In this document: positions 1-10,243 of the stretch, piece by piece
Layout of the letters: every line of letters begins with the position of its first letter
Position numbering within the stretch: position 1 is the first letter of the stretch
DNA from: Acephala macrosclerotiorum
Lineage: Eukaryota > Ascomycota > Leotiomycetes > Helotiales > Mollisiaceae
Direction: 5' to 3'
Length of the DNA stretch: 19,705 bases
Assembly: GCA_014904845.1 (NCBI GenBank)
Contig: MU119779.1
Coordinates: forward strand, 1-19,705
Made by a program: the position numbers and the translations under genes
Notes under the pieces: model-generated
Told to the model about the DNA's origin: nothing
What the model saw: the letters and a program-made list of their open reading frames with translations, nothing else
Databases searched by the model: none

Positions 1-363
1 CTCCGCCTAATTACTAGATATCTGAGTCGCGGGATCTTTTAATTAGAGCATTACGCATATTTCTTCTAAGTTTTAATAAAGTGGCAAGTAGATTCCCGGT
101 AAATTTTGGGCTAGTAATAAAAGGGTTGAGTAAAATGATGCAATTCGCTAATAAACTCGCTTAAATATTGCATTCTCTGAGTTTAACACCCCACTTCTCT
201 ATTAAGACGTCAAATGAAATACAATCCGAAAAAGCAATTTAATTAGAATTGTTCGAAATACTTGGGATTTTAATTCTTGTGTATTTTTAAAAGGTGGTTA
301 TTGTGATGCGCAGCGTGGAATAAGGCGAGTTTTGGTGTAAAAACAGCAAATCACGGGAACTTT
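1..363. other. AT-rich stretch without a gene
   Basis: No reading frame, RNA gene or repeat unit could be supported here. The stretch is visibly richer in A and T than the coding regions and lies directly upstream of the decayed esterase. It probably holds the remains of that gene's promoter, and could also be an old mutated repeat, but nothing in it decides between these. Confidence 0.4.
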
Positions 364-2005
364 ATGCCAGTTACTGTACTGGTTGTCTCGCTGTTGGCTG
401 TGTTGGCATCGATAAGTTCAACCAATGCAGCTGTTGATACGACGTCTGGAAAAGTAAAAGGCGGCCATCTGAGTATGTCTCGTCAGAAATCATCGTGTTT
501 CGGGGCATTCCTTTTGCAGCTTCAACAGCTGGCAATAATAGATGGAAAGCACCTCAAGACCGCGAGAAGGTGAGAACCCTGTTGTAATCTTATAATTTCG
601 TACGGAGCAATGAGCTGAAAATAATATAGTGGAATGGCACCAAAGCCATGAGCACTTTCAGACCTTCGTCCCCCCAGAGCGACACCACGGATACCATCAG
701 CGAAGATTATCTTCCATTGAACGTCTCGCTTCCACTAGGAATGGATGTAAGCTCCTCACTTCCCGTGTACTGGTGGATCTATGGAGGTCTAGAAGCAGCA
801 AGTGTATCTGACCTTTCGACGTACTGTATGATGGAGCCGGACTGGTCAACAGAGGCGTTATCCAGATCGGAGCCAACTACCGCAAAGCCATCTTCGACTA
901 CTTAGGCCTTGAAGAACTAAGCGCAGATTCGAGCTGCAACTCATCCGGCAACTATGGATTTCTGGATCATATCAAAGTTCTTGAATGGATCCGAGATAAC
1001 ATTGCCAACTTTGGCGGTGATACCCAGCGCGTGATGATTGGAGGACAATCTGCCGGATCGGCAGCCACCCAGCAGCTTCTCTATTCCCATCGTCGCAAGG
1101 CCTGTCTAGCAGCACGATCATCCAGGGCGGTTTCCATGATCCATATGACCCCTCCACACGACAGTGCCTTCAAACTACGTCCCATCACTTGCAATAACTG
1201 AAGCAGGAGGTCTATCCGTTGCGCAGAACATCAACGCTCCACTCTGTCCCAACTCCGCAATCTCTCATGGACACCTTGGTCGAAGCCCAACCAACTATTC
1301 CAGCCACGAAGGCTCAAGTCTCTGGGACGTGAATCTAGATAGCTATGTAGTCGCACATAACTACTACGAAGGCCTTCTCAACTCCCCTCTAGTTGACGTT
1401 TTCATTCTAACCGGAAACGTCAAAGATGATAATGGAGTTTCGTTTTCCGGCGTCTCTCTGGAGATATACCAGGAATAAGTTATTGAGAATTTTGGTAATT
1501 TGGCAGAGCAAGTCTACGCCTTGTATCCCGCGACGGACAATACTTCTGCAACAAGAGCTTATAATACATTGATTCGTGACAACGCGAAGGTAGCAGCCTA
1601 ACTTTGGTCCAAACTCTGGAATAAGCATCGCACGAGCCGTCGTTACTTCTATTTCTGGGTTCACGGCCAACCGATCGCAGACGCTGCATCCATGGGCGCA
1701 TTCCACGGCTCGGAAATGAATTATATAATCGATACATTGGGACCAGTATATGGACAAGCCCTGGAGCGGTGGCGAATTAGACGACGGAGGATTATCAGCT
1801 TGCTAATAGGATGTCGACGTTATAAGCCAATTTTATCAAGAGTCATAGTCCGAATTCGGGGAATGTTGTGGGGTGGCAGGTGAGTGGGGTGAATAACACA
1901 ATGATTTATCAGTTAGGGCAGAATACGACGATGATTCAGCTTGTGGATGATGGGGAGATTGGGTTGATTGAGGAGCGGTATGCTCAGTCTACTAGGGTTT
2001 ACTAG
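364..2005 (+). pseudogene. Decayed type-B carboxylesterase/lipase
   Basis: This is the relic of a secreted alpha/beta-hydrolase ester hydrolase of the carboxylesterase type-B family. It opens with a good signal peptide (MPVTVLVVSLLAVLASISS, then NAA). The family landmarks are then spread over different frames: RGIPFAAS, a degenerate SEDYLPLNV where the family has SEDCLxLNV, WWIYGG, the nucleophile elbow GGQSAGSAA near 1040-1065, TGNVKDDNG, and GAFHGSEMNY near 1690-1720 carrying the catalytic His. One intron is clear, from the GTGAGA donor after codon GAG-AAG (about 570) to the ATAG acceptor at about 629. Damage: probable single-base losses near 470, 810, 1105 and 1170, further shifts at about 1250-1320 and 1770, and in-frame TAA at 1476-1478, 1599-1601 and 1823-1825. 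The C-terminal frame ends at TAG 2003-2005. No single product can be made. Sure of the family; exact break points are approximate. Confidence 0.85.
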
Positions 2006-2209
2006 CGGGGCTTTGAAGGATGGTTTTGACTTTCGTATAAATAGTTTAGAGAATGGGGAAATGAGACAGTTGAAAGACTAAGATGAAATTCCATCATAAC
2101 CCTGTATATACGATGAGACGAGATCTGTCCATACCTCAAAGACCAGACTGGAAGGTGACAGTCTCCGTACCCGCGTCGATACACACCCCTGTTTTCTCAG
2201 CTGTCTCGT
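2006..2209. other. Convergent intergenic gap
   Basis: This short spacer lies between the 3' ends of the decayed esterase (+) and the P450 (-). I see no gene in it. It must hold the 3' untranslated sequence of the P450. Confidence 0.5.
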
Positions 2210-3723
2210 CTATGCTACTGCACGGAACTTCAAGACAAGTTTCTCACCAACAGGTCCAGCAAGGAACGCATCTTCCTGCTCAATTCCTTCGTCGTCCACG
2301 ATATCTGTTTCAAAATTTGAGTATATAGCCGCAATGCTAAGCTTCAACACTAAAACGTGTTAGCATTACTCCTCATTTTCTCCTTCTGCTATCAAAACTC
2401 ACAGTGAATAGCATAATGACTCCCAATACACATTCTTCCTCCACTTCCAAACACCCAGAACCATCTATTCATCTCCTTTTTCTTCTCTTCATCTTCAACA
2501 AGCCATCTTTCAGGCTTGAATTCTTGTGGTTCGGGAAACACAGCTGCATTTTGATGCATGCACTGAGCTGAGGTCCCGATCACGATGTTTCCAGGGATGA
2601 AATATCCTTCGATTGTTGTCCCACTTGGAGGTATGACGCGGGTCAACGTTGCTGGGGAAGGAGGGTACAGTCGCAAGACTTCTTTCAGGATCGCGTTAAG
2701 GAGTGGAAGTGCGTCGATGCTTCTCGGATCTGGGAGAGTAGCTTGGCCCTGGAAGAGAGGTGGGGAGAGCGTGAGGAGCTCTTTCCGAAGAGTACGTTGA
2801 AGTTCGGGACGGCGAGAAAGCTCCCATTCCATGTAAGTCAACGAAATTCTTGAGGTCTCGATGCTGGCGACGAAGTGGTCAAACATCTCTGATGCGATGA
2901 TGAGGTCCTTGTTCTGGGAAGGCGACATCGACTTCGAAAGCTGAGAGGAAAGCTGCGAATAGACGGCTGGACGTGTTCCTGTCTCCGACAGTTCCTCTTT
3001 TTCGAACAGTTTCGCCGCTGCTTGGCAGAGTCCCATAACGAACCCTTCTACTACCGTAGTAGCCTCATCTTCGTCAGGCAAATGTTTAAATTTTGAACGG
3101 TACGCTTGAGTGAACTTCCTTCTTGCCTCCAAATCCTTCATAAAATTCGTGGCATTGTCCAAGCCAAACAGATACGCAGACATGAAGTCCGCTCCGATTG
3201 CTTGATTCATTCCATACGCATCGAACTCCTTCCCTTCACCCTCCCTCAAAATACTCAAGAGCCTCCTCACCAAGCCTTCCGAAATCTTCCTCACATCCTT
3301 AGAGTTTTGGATATAACTCTTCGAGTAAACATGACTTATCATTCTTTTCTGCATCCCATGCTCTCTATTCCCCAACAGAGACGCCAAATTCGGCGTCCCA
3401 TAATTCATGAATTCCTGAGCATAACTTTCATCTTTCTCGAATCCTCCACTATAGATCTTTCGGAGACCATCAAGGGAAGCGACTGATATCTCGTCGGGAC
3501 TCAAACGGATGATGGGGCCGAGACGCTTGTGGGCAGAAAGAGTTTCGGAAACGCCTGTCTTGCCGTCGAGACGGAGGCTGTTGATCCATCGAGCGGAGAG
3601 GCCGGCGGACCAGTGCGCGGAGGGGATCTTGGAGAGCGGGGAGAAGAAGAATGGCGCGAGGATGTAGTGGTAGAGGAGGTAGATGAGGCTTGCTACCGCG
3701 GGGATGGCGGATAGTGGAAGCAT
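2210..3723 (-). CDS. Cytochrome P450 monooxygenase, microsomal class II
   Basis: A heme-thiolate monooxygenase of the fungal E-class P450 type, expected in the ER membrane and served by NADPH-P450 reductase; the substrate is unknown. Residues 1-28 form a membrane anchor (VASLIYLLYHYILAPFFF), followed by a proline/basic hinge. Motifs: C-helix HGMQKRMISHVYSKS (122-136), I-helix ASIETS (286-291), K-helix ExxR as EVLR (348-351), FKPERW (402-407), and heme loop FGSGGRMCIG (425-434) with Cys432. The first frame runs into a stop 11 residues after the Cys. A 53-nt intron (2350-2402; GTGAGT donor, TGCTAAC branch, TTTTAG acceptor) restores a normal C-terminus ending AGPVGEKLVLKFRAVA at TAG 2210-2212. 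Exons 2403-3723 and 2210-2349 give 486 aa, usual for the family. The start ATG is preceded by TTCACC. Odd point: the usually conserved Gly of the I-helix A-G-x-D/E-T motif is Ser287. Confidence 0.93.
2350..2402 (-). other. 53-nt spliceosomal intron of the P450
   Basis: On the minus strand it begins GTGAGT, has TGCTAAC ten bases before the acceptor and ends TTTTAG. It is phase 1. Removing it joins the heme-loop exon to a 140-nt final exon in frame. Without splicing the protein ends after HYAIHCEF and lacks the last strands of the fold. Confidence 0.9.
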
Positions 3724-3730
3724 GGTGAAC

Positions 3731-3747
3731 TGAGCTGAGCTGAGCTG
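3731..3747. repeat. Short TGAGC tandem repeat in P450 leader
   Basis: Three perfect copies of the pentamer TGAGC stand in tandem, followed by TG, about 8-25 bp upstream of the P450 start codon, so within its likely 5' untranslated leader. It is a simple replication-slippage repeat with no evident function. Confidence 0.7.
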
Positions 3748-3993
3748 GATGACAGACAGCGTTGAGTAAGGCTCGTGTTTACGAATTACCCGGCAGTAAG
3801 GTTAGTCTTGAGAAGGCTATACCTCCTATAATAAAAGTGTTAGGGACTCACGATATAGCCTTAGGTTCATGGAGGAGCAGGATGAGACGCTGACATATCA
3901 AGAGCTCTTTATTTGCAGTGAGAGTATTATCAACGGAAGATGCGAAGTTTCCGCTGAGGTTGTACTTGCCCGATTGAGCAGCGCGGGGTAACT

Positions 3994-4001
3994 CACGTGA
4001 C
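3994..4001 (-). promoter_or_regulatory. E-box/Cbf1-type site GTCACGTG
   Basis: On the minus strand, the strand of the P450, the sequence reads GTCACGTG about 271 bp upstream of the start codon. It fits the CDEI consensus RTCACRTG bound by Cbf1-type bHLH proteins. The same octamer in the same orientation precedes two other minus-strand genes here. Binding is inferred. Confidence 0.45.
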
Positions 4002-4490
4002 CGTGGTGTTATCGCCTTTTGGAAAGCCGACACTCAATTCTCATAGCTTCCAGCGTATACAGACTTCTTCACGAACGAATAATGTAGTTTACTATCCTAG
4101 ATAGTATGAGATGAAGTCCGCGTTGATGTTGGCATCTCAGAACACACAGAAATCCAAAAGGCGTACGGAGACAGCTGCTAATAGATGACCCTTTGCTTCA
4201 CTTAACAGAAATAGCCTATCGGTGCTCGCATAACAAGTTGAGACTCTTGATACTTGTTCTTTCGACTTCCAAATATTAAATTATGTATAAAGTCTGCTTG
4301 TTAGGTACAGAGTTATGAAGATACTAAGCTCGAAAGTTGGCGAACATAGAATGAGTTCTACTTATTGGTAGGCGCTATTAGCTTTCTTGTGAAGCCTGAT
4401 GTGAAAGAAAATATTATATAAAAGCGAGCGCCCTGGCGGGAGGCGAGCTCGTTCAAGCATAGAAACGATGCAATCTATTGATATCTCTAT

Positions 4491-6521
4491 CTACACGAGT
4501 TTCATTATCTGAACTTGTGCTTTGTCAAACCATGCTTGGATAGCATTACGCTCCTCGATATGGTGATCATGCGAACTTCGATAAAAACTTTTACAGCCAA
4601 CTCTCTCGAAAGCATTAGGAGTTAGTGGCTTACTGCCAATTCCTAGTGACGCCTTTAGGATTAACAGCTGTGGTGGTGGCTGATCTTTACTTCGTTCCCA
4701 TATAGATCCAATCCAGACGCAGAGCAATTTGGTAGTGGAAATGCTTAGCTGATGACTTTCGAAATCCCGTTTATTGTCGGGTGTAAATCCAACTTTTGCG
4801 CCATCATTCGCGACGTAGAAGTCTCCATCCTCATCAACGCCATGAAATGACACTTCGACCGTTGGTGCAGAGATAGTCAAGGAAGCCGATTTCACTTCCC
4901 CTGTCGGATCAGACCGTAATGGATTATTCTCAAAGCTAACAAGAGACGTTTTGAATCGGGGGCTGTCGGAAGTTTGGCGAGATCTTGGATTGTTCAACAA
5001 ATTCTCTGTGTCTAATTCTCCATGTAGACCAATGCGCCTCAGGCGGAAGTCCCCGGCGAACGAAAGGGAAACGTTTGATTTTAAGCACGCACATGACCAA
5101 GATGGAGCCTGCCATATTTCAACCCTCTCTCCATTTCTGCCATACCAAAGCATGTCTGCGAATATGTTGTTTCTCCATAAACCCGCAATATATTCGCCTG
5201 TGCCTGTGATTTGGAGTCGCTTCGCGAACCCGGATACGGCGGGAAGTCGATCAGATTGTTTGGTAATATCCAGTTTCATATACATCGTCAAAGTCCTGTG
5301 CCAAAGTTCGAATGGGAAACTGCAAGTTTTCCATGCTCGCTTGATAAAAAGACGTTCTTCTTCAAGGTCTTTAGGGACATGTCGAGTGCTGAAAACTCTC
5401 TTCGAACATTCGCATAACGTTTCGGATTTGCATTCCCAGAACACCTCGCTCTGTGTAAGATGAACGATTCTGGTAGCTAATAGCCGCTCTTGAAGACACC
5501 ACGAGCGAAATAGCAGCGGAAGTTGCTGGTCCCGTCGTGAGGCAAACATATTATTCGGGTCGAAGTAATTGTGGTCTATTCTTTTTCCGACATATATTGC
5601 CATCTCTTCGTTCTGAGAGAGCAAATGAGTGAAACAAAGAGTGTAGTTCTCATTCATATCGGATCGGCGCGCGGAGCAGCCAATACCACCATGAGCGGCT
5701 TCTGTTGCGGCAATTACAACATAAGCATTCTCATATACGGAAGCCATATTGGCGGATTCTCTGTTCCATTCATCCTCGTCGTCCTGAACAATGCATAAGG
5801 AATCTGCCCACATGTATTGAACGGAGAGTTTTCGAGCAAGCGTGATCGCATCTTGGAACGTCTTTGTGAGTTCGCCCTCGCTGATTTGTGCTTCTCGATC
5901 CAGGAGGGTTGCTTTGGTTGTGGAGAGAGGAACAGGGAAGGGCGGCTTTCCCCAGCAATGACTCAGAGCAGCATAACGGCCAACGAGTTCGGTACCAGAA
6001 CAAAGTTTAATTCCTTCCGGACAAGCAAGATCAATTATCCGAGTTGGGAGCTGGCTATCGGCTTGGTTGCATCCAGAATGTGTCAAGATGCAAGATTGAA
6101 TCCATTCAGAGATGAGTGGAGTCCTGTCTTTCGGTCTGGGGACTGTACTATACTCTCCACAGTATAAAGGTATTTGGGAGGTTGAAAAAATGTTGTAAAC
6201 CATAGGGCCAATTGTGACTGTCGAGCTCGTTTTATTGAACTTCACGGGCGGTTTCAAATGCATGTTCTCGTTTTCTTGTGAAGCTAGACGATAGATGCAT
6301 ATGGTAATGGAGCACGGTCCGCAGCCTCTACTGGCTTCGACCTCAGCTTGGGTCAAGCTGATATCTACGTCGCTTTCGAAGCTGAGGCAAACGGGGCAAG
6401 GCGTCGAGGGAACTCGCCTGCGACCATGAATCGATCGACCATCTTGCACGTGGAGATCTCTGAAGGCAACTCCCGTAGTGTTGGCCGACGACAGCGACAC
6501 TGAAGAAAGATCGGCTGCCAT
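4491..6521 (-). CDS. HET-domain (heterokaryon incompatibility) protein
   Basis: An intact single-exon gene of 676 aa. HET domains act in fungal self/non-self recognition, where activation can cause cell death of fused cells; most family members are uncharacterised. A Cys-rich N-terminal part (Cys42, Cys45, Cys67, Cys70) precedes the HET domain at about 183-345. Its three blocks are all present: YAALSHCWG (183-191), WADSLCIVQDDEDEW (238-252) and RSWCLQERLLATRIVHL (339-355), followed by FWEC (361-364). The C-terminal 300 residues hold the usual conserved region with WQAPSWSCA and a series of beta-strand-like segments, and no second effector domain I can name. The start at 6521 is the first ATG, follows a stop-containing leader and gives the normal N-terminal Cys motif. 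There is no frameshift or stop, in contrast to its neighbours, so it may still be under selection. Confidence 0.94.
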   Translation of the reverse strand: MAADLSSVSLSSANTTGVAFRDLHVQDGRSIHGRRRVPSTPCPVCLSFESDVDISLTQAEVEASRGCGPCSITICIYRLASQENENMHLKPPVKFNKTSSTVTIGPMVYNIFSTSQIPLYCGEYSTVPRPKDRTPLISEWIQSCILTHSGCNQADSQLPTRIIDLACPEGIKLCSGTELVGRYAALSHCWGKPPFPVPLSTTKATLLDREAQISEGELTKTFQDAITLARKLSVQYMWADSLCIVQDDEDEWNRESANMASVYENAYVVIAATEAAHGGIGCSARRSDMNENYTLCFTHLLSQNEEMAIYVGKRIDHNYFDPNNMFASRRDQQLPLLFRSWCLQERLLATRIVHLTQSEVFWECKSETLCECSKRVFSTRHVPKDLEEERLFIKRAWKTCSFPFELWHRTLTMYMKLDITKQSDRLPAVSGFAKRLQITGTGEYIAGLWRNNIFADMLWYGRNGERVEIWQAPSWSCACLKSNVSLSFAGDFRLRRIGLHGELDTENLLNNPRSRQTSDSPRFKTSLVSFENNPLRSDPTGEVKSASLTISAPTVEVSFHGVDEDGDFYVANDGAKVGFTPDNKRDFESHQLSISTTKLLCVWIGSIWERSKDQPPPQLLILKASLGIGSKPLTPNAFERVGCKSFYRSSHDHHIEERNAIQAWFDKAQVQIMKLV

Positions 6522-6767
6522 GATTGTTCATCAGTTTGAGAGGATGTTAACTCGAGATGGAGACTTGGACGGGGTTTGAAGCTTCCTTTAATGAGGTAGT
6601 TTGACTAGGAGCGTCGGTTGTGACAATAAGAAGGCATGGAGTAGTTAGATGGCACATGCTGAACTATAGCGTGCCTTGTTGGGCATCTCTGTGTTAGTTC
6701 TTGAGCCTAATGTCGACCCAATGAGAGCTGGCTTGAACCTGCGGTGTAACTTTTGTCTAAGCGGGAG

Positions 6768-6775
6768 CACGTGAC
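6768..6775 (-). promoter_or_regulatory. E-box/Cbf1-type site GTCACGTG
   Basis: This is the second copy of the octamer, 247 bp upstream of the HET start codon and oriented as GTCACGTG on the HET coding strand. Its distance and orientation match those of the P450 and unknown-gene copies. Confidence 0.45.
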
Positions 6776-6849
6776 TTATTGAGATGCTATATTTATCGCG
6801 GAGCTCGGTCGAGTCCCGCTGCAAGTTCCTCATCATAGGAAGGACTGAA

Positions 6850-7064
6850 AGGCCTGATTGGGACTCGCAATACACGTTTCTGAACTCAGGTCTAATCTCG
6901 TATGATGCGCCGAAGCGAGCCCCCTAAGCTTGGCGAGCTGCTATCCCATTCTCTGACTCCTTGGTCTTACTGCGCGTTTGACGATACTAAGACCATAGTC
7001 ATTCACATCCAGATATGATACCTAACGACTCTCGATTCGAACAATGCAGCTCTTGCACATAGAA
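6850..7064 (+). repeat. Diverged direct repeat, copy A
   Basis: This segment matches 11070-11309 in the same orientation. Blocks shared in the same order are AGGCCT, TGGGACT (TTGGGACT here), CACGT, AAGCTT preceded by CCCC-TAAG, GCGAGCTG, ACTCCTTGG, ACGATACT, GACTCTC, TTCGAA and CAGCTCTTGCA. Spacing differs by small indels. The strongest part is 6911-7064. I see no terminal inverted repeats or coding capacity, so its class is unknown. Together the copies bracket the decayed gene at 7213-10243. Confidence 0.7.
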
Positions 7065-7212
7065 CCGTTCGGGAAGTTCGCCAACGAATAAGTTCAGGGG
7101 TTTGTTTGCGATGTTAAACGCTGGAAAGCCATAAATGTTCAAGCCTGTATTGTACAATTATTGCTTCATGGCTGACTAAAGGTCATGTTTGATGCTGGAA
7201 GTAGACCAGGTT

Positions 7213-10200
7213 CTACCTCCTATGCCTTCGACTCAACATTATTGGTTTGTATTCGGTACCCTCCCTCGTCTTGTCCGAGATCACGAAAATAGGCACAGGC
7301 GAAGGCACTCCCTCTTCCTCATTGTGATTGATCTCAGTATACTCACGATGCACCAGCTCTCTACCCAATCTGCCTTTGAATAAGATCTTCATAGACTGCG
7401 AACTCCACCCAACTAATAGTCCTCTACCATTCAGATTCGATATCAGACGCAGTTTTCCCCTCTCGCCGAGCGAGAAAGTCTTCCCGATCTCAATGTTGGA
7501 TACGTCCCACCCCTGGTTCGCGGACTGAGTGCTATTCGAATGCCCCTCTAGAAGCTTTCTTGACGCAGAGAGGCAGCCGTGGATGAATGGGGAATCATAG
7601 CAGACCGAAGAGCAGAGCATCCAGGCTTACTGTACCCGCAGGTGATACCGGCATCGCTGTCAAATCCCAGGCATCCGTCTCCAAATGCCACCATAGCACA
7701 ATCAGTCATAGTGTCTTTCAGAAGACCAATCCACTAGAAGACATGGAATCAGCAATTTCTCTTCAAAGAATGTCTCTGGAGAATGTCTCAAGAAATATCA
7801 TGTGGCATTTCAAAGATGAGAAGAGACGTATCCCCGTTCTACGTACTGTATGTTCCTTTGGGACCATAGTTGCAAGCTCAGGTTTTGGCGTACATGCTGA
7901 GGACAGAAACACACGCAGATTGTCTTCCCTATCCACGCCTGTTCTGCTCAGTATCTTGAGACCAAGCATGACTGCGTAATCAAACCTATCTTTGAACTGG
8001 GCATCCAGAAGACGCTTAGGTCGAAGTGTGTCCTCTAGTGTCAGGAAGTGCTCCGTGCGATAATCAGGATCTCGCCAATTGAAGTCCCGCAAGAGATGGT
8101 GCATGCACCCCAAGCGAAGGATCTGTGAGAGAGATACACGCTGGGCGTTGTATGTACACATTGATATTTCAACTCCATGTAGATCTTCTAGGAGCCTTGG
8201 ATCCCGGATCTCGGGTTCCATTGCCCATAGCTTGATGAGGATTTCCTTGAGAGTCTGTCCTTAAACCCTTTTGTACTGTCGCGTTGCACTCGCATTAACC
8301 CCGCTATATCCTACTTGAAGTTGGTACTGGTTCGAGTCATTGTAGTGATATGGTTTCGATGTGCCGATCATGCATAGCCTTCCAGCTTCTTGCAATCGTG
8401 TCCTGAAAGCGCTGATTGGGCTCGAGCACCTGGGGTTCAAATGCCAAGAAGCTCCTATTAGAAGCTTCTCCGTGCCGTCGAAAGGTATGTATAGGAGATT
8501 TGATTCCCGACCAGGTATATCGTGCTCGCCATCTTCCAGTTCCTGGTTGCAGATCCAATGACAGAATGTTTCGTCTATCAATTCAGGAGATCTGATTGGA
8601 TCATGTGGCCATTAAATAATCGAGCCACTGCCAACAACGTATGCGGTGTATCTTTCGGGGTTGTCTTGATCCTTCATTTTCCAAAGAGGGCCCCAAATGT
8701 CGCTGAAACCATCGATAGTTGCTGATAAATACAACGGTAGAGAAGGCTGACAGCCGGGAGAAGAAAATACCCAAGCTCCTCTCCCACGGTGAAAAGAATC
8801 TAGGCATTTAAGTTTGCAGCGTCGTAATTTGACAGAGCACTCTTTGAGTTTGTCAGAGCAGTCCTCGAAAGGTTGCAGCAATGTGATCACATCACCAGCA
8901 GGCGAGAGGAATTCGCTCAGGGTGTCGCTGCAATGAGCGCCAGCATAACTAACAACTGCCAAGTCGAGCATCAAAACCAAGGTCCGAAGGACATTAACCT
9001 ATGAAGTTCATTCAGCAACGATAAACGAAGAACATGCTATGATCCCTAAAGCCTAGAAATGCTTCGCAAACCTGTACATTCAGGAATCATTTATAGTAGG
9101 ACACAGAAGCTAAAAGGGTATACTTACAACACCAAAATATGATTCGGGTAGTGAGTCTGGGTCTATTTGAAGGAGAGTTCGACAATATTGCTTGACCATA
9201 GGTGTGTTCAAAAGCATAAATTGACGGTCAATATTTAGCGAGGTTCCCGATGCGGCTGTGTTGAAAACCAAAGATGCACTATCGCGGAGAATGTATTCCA
9301 GCTCGTAGAGGATTGCAATGAGATCTGTGTTTTCGATTGGTATAAGTAAAGCTATATTCTGTCGACCCTTGTCAAGAACAAGGACTGAAAACAAACCCTC
9401 ACAAAAACTGGCCTGTTGGAGTAGTTTCAGGTTGAGGAATGTCCTCAGCATAAAGTTCCTGCAAATTCGGATAGCATTGAGATGCGAGACCGTGGTCAAA
9501 TCCGTGGTACATTGGCAGAGGGCGGTAATCTCTTCGTCTGATGTATTGGTCGGGTCTCTGCGGAACGGATCATCGGAAAGGCGATTTGGGATGACATCTT
9601 GGAGCTCTGATGGCACGAGTGGGTATGGAATGAAATCGTTGATATCGTAACTATTTTCATGCAAATTTGAGTCCAAGGAGGTGTACATGGAGATAGTCGA
9701 GTTTTTCCAAGTACTCTCTTCAAGTTCTTGCAAAGAGGTAATGTATTGACAGGGGTTATGCAACCTCGACCGAAGGTCGTCCAGGTTAGAAGCGTGGTTT
9801 GCGACCCCGCGCGGCTTGGGCAGCTTGGCCTCTTGACTGGAATCATTCTCGACTGTCATTTGAGTAGTCACAGTCTCCAAGACGGAACCATCAAACCTTT
9901 CCGTTGATTGGTTGTCGTCTTCCGCCAATCTTGCTTCCTCTAGAGCTCTCAGCGCAGTCGCACTTGTGATTTTGACTCCCTGGTGGGTGCTATATCCTCG
10001 CTTTCCTAGCCTCGATCCTTGGCTAAGAGTTCCGTAGCCCGAATCTGAATGGCCATAGCCGCTGGACCAAAGTGTTGTCGCTTGTTGTTCAGAGTGGGAG
10101 TGGTCCTCGCATGAGTACCCTACCAGTACCGTGCGCTCTTGGACTGGATGATTTTTGGTTCCATATGCCGAGCAATAGTCCACGCTATGCTGATAATAAA

Positions 10201-10243
10201 GACATCTGCAGACACTATATCTCTCCACCACAAGATAGCACAT
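7213..10243 (-). pseudogene. Uncharacterised fungal gene, C-terminal half interrupted
   Basis: I do not recognise the family. The N-terminus is Cys/His-rich (Cys2, Cys13, Cys15, Cys24, then NHPVQERTVLVGYSC), followed by a low-complexity GYGHSDSGYGTLSQGS tract. A single intron, 8999-9127 (GTAAGT donor, TGCTGAAT branch, CATAG acceptor, 129 nt, phase 0), joins exon 9128-10243 to VNVLRTLVLMLDLAVVSYAG. From there one frame continues with credible protein (IDGFSDIWGPLWKM, IDETFCHWICNQE, LLYIPFDGTEKLLIG, WWHLETDAWDLTAMPV). It is cut by TAA 8612-8614, TAA 8261-8263 and TGA at 7763-7765, 7718-7720, 7706-7708 and 7595-7597. A one-base frame change near 7550-7565 leads into GHSNSTQSANQGWDVSN and LRLISNLNGRGLLVGWSS, ending at TAG 7213-7215. 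The undamaged length would be about 966 codons. A 500-aa N-terminal product is still possible. The intact exon 1 and late stops suggest recent loss. Confidence 0.7.

Larger units (their letters stand above)
3724..4490. other. P450 promoter and HET gene 3' flank
   Basis: No convincing gene is present. Reading the minus strand, the left part is the P450 leader and promoter, with the CACGTGAC motif listed separately. The right part, near 4420-4490, is the 3' flank of the HET gene, with a GC-rich patch (4423-4450) after an AT-rich run. A 61-codon minus frame at 3848-4033 has no recognisable features and I do not call it a gene. Confidence 0.5.
6522..7212. other. HET promoter region, otherwise no gene
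   Basis: This spacer lies between the 5' end of the HET gene and the 3' end of the unknown decayed gene. It contains the GTCACGTG motif and copy A of a dispersed direct repeat, both listed separately. The minus frame at 6645-6875 has no domain and falls across both signals, so it is not called. Confidence 0.5.

Noticed and set aside
472..485. A 14-nt intron (GTATGTCTCGTCAG) repairing the first esterase frame
   Set aside because: Far too short to be spliced; a one-base loss near 470 explains the frame change.
3848..4033. 61-codon minus-strand frame in the P450 promoter region
   Set aside because: No domain, signal peptide or family resemblance, and it crosses the GTCACGTG motif; best explained as chance.
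4951..6167. Several plus-strand frames of 68-170 codons
   Set aside because: They are antisense shadows of the intact HET gene.
6761..6820. Possible tRNA: GCGGGA at 6761 can pair with TCCCGC near 6819, and GGTCGAGTCCC resembles a T-loop
   Set aside because: The T-arm and acceptor stem would overlap and no anticodon arm fits; the pairing is probably chance.
7630..7694. A third frame (ATG at 7694, MVAFGDGCLGFDSDAG) as the true coding frame of the unknown gene
   Set aside because: The frame carrying LWWHLETDAWDLTAMPV is continuous with the upstream frame and needs no extra shifts, so it is preferred.
8612..8614. Stop-codon readthrough instead of decay, because the frame continues after TAA
   Set aside because: Five further stops and a frameshift follow; programmed readthrough of all of them is not credible.
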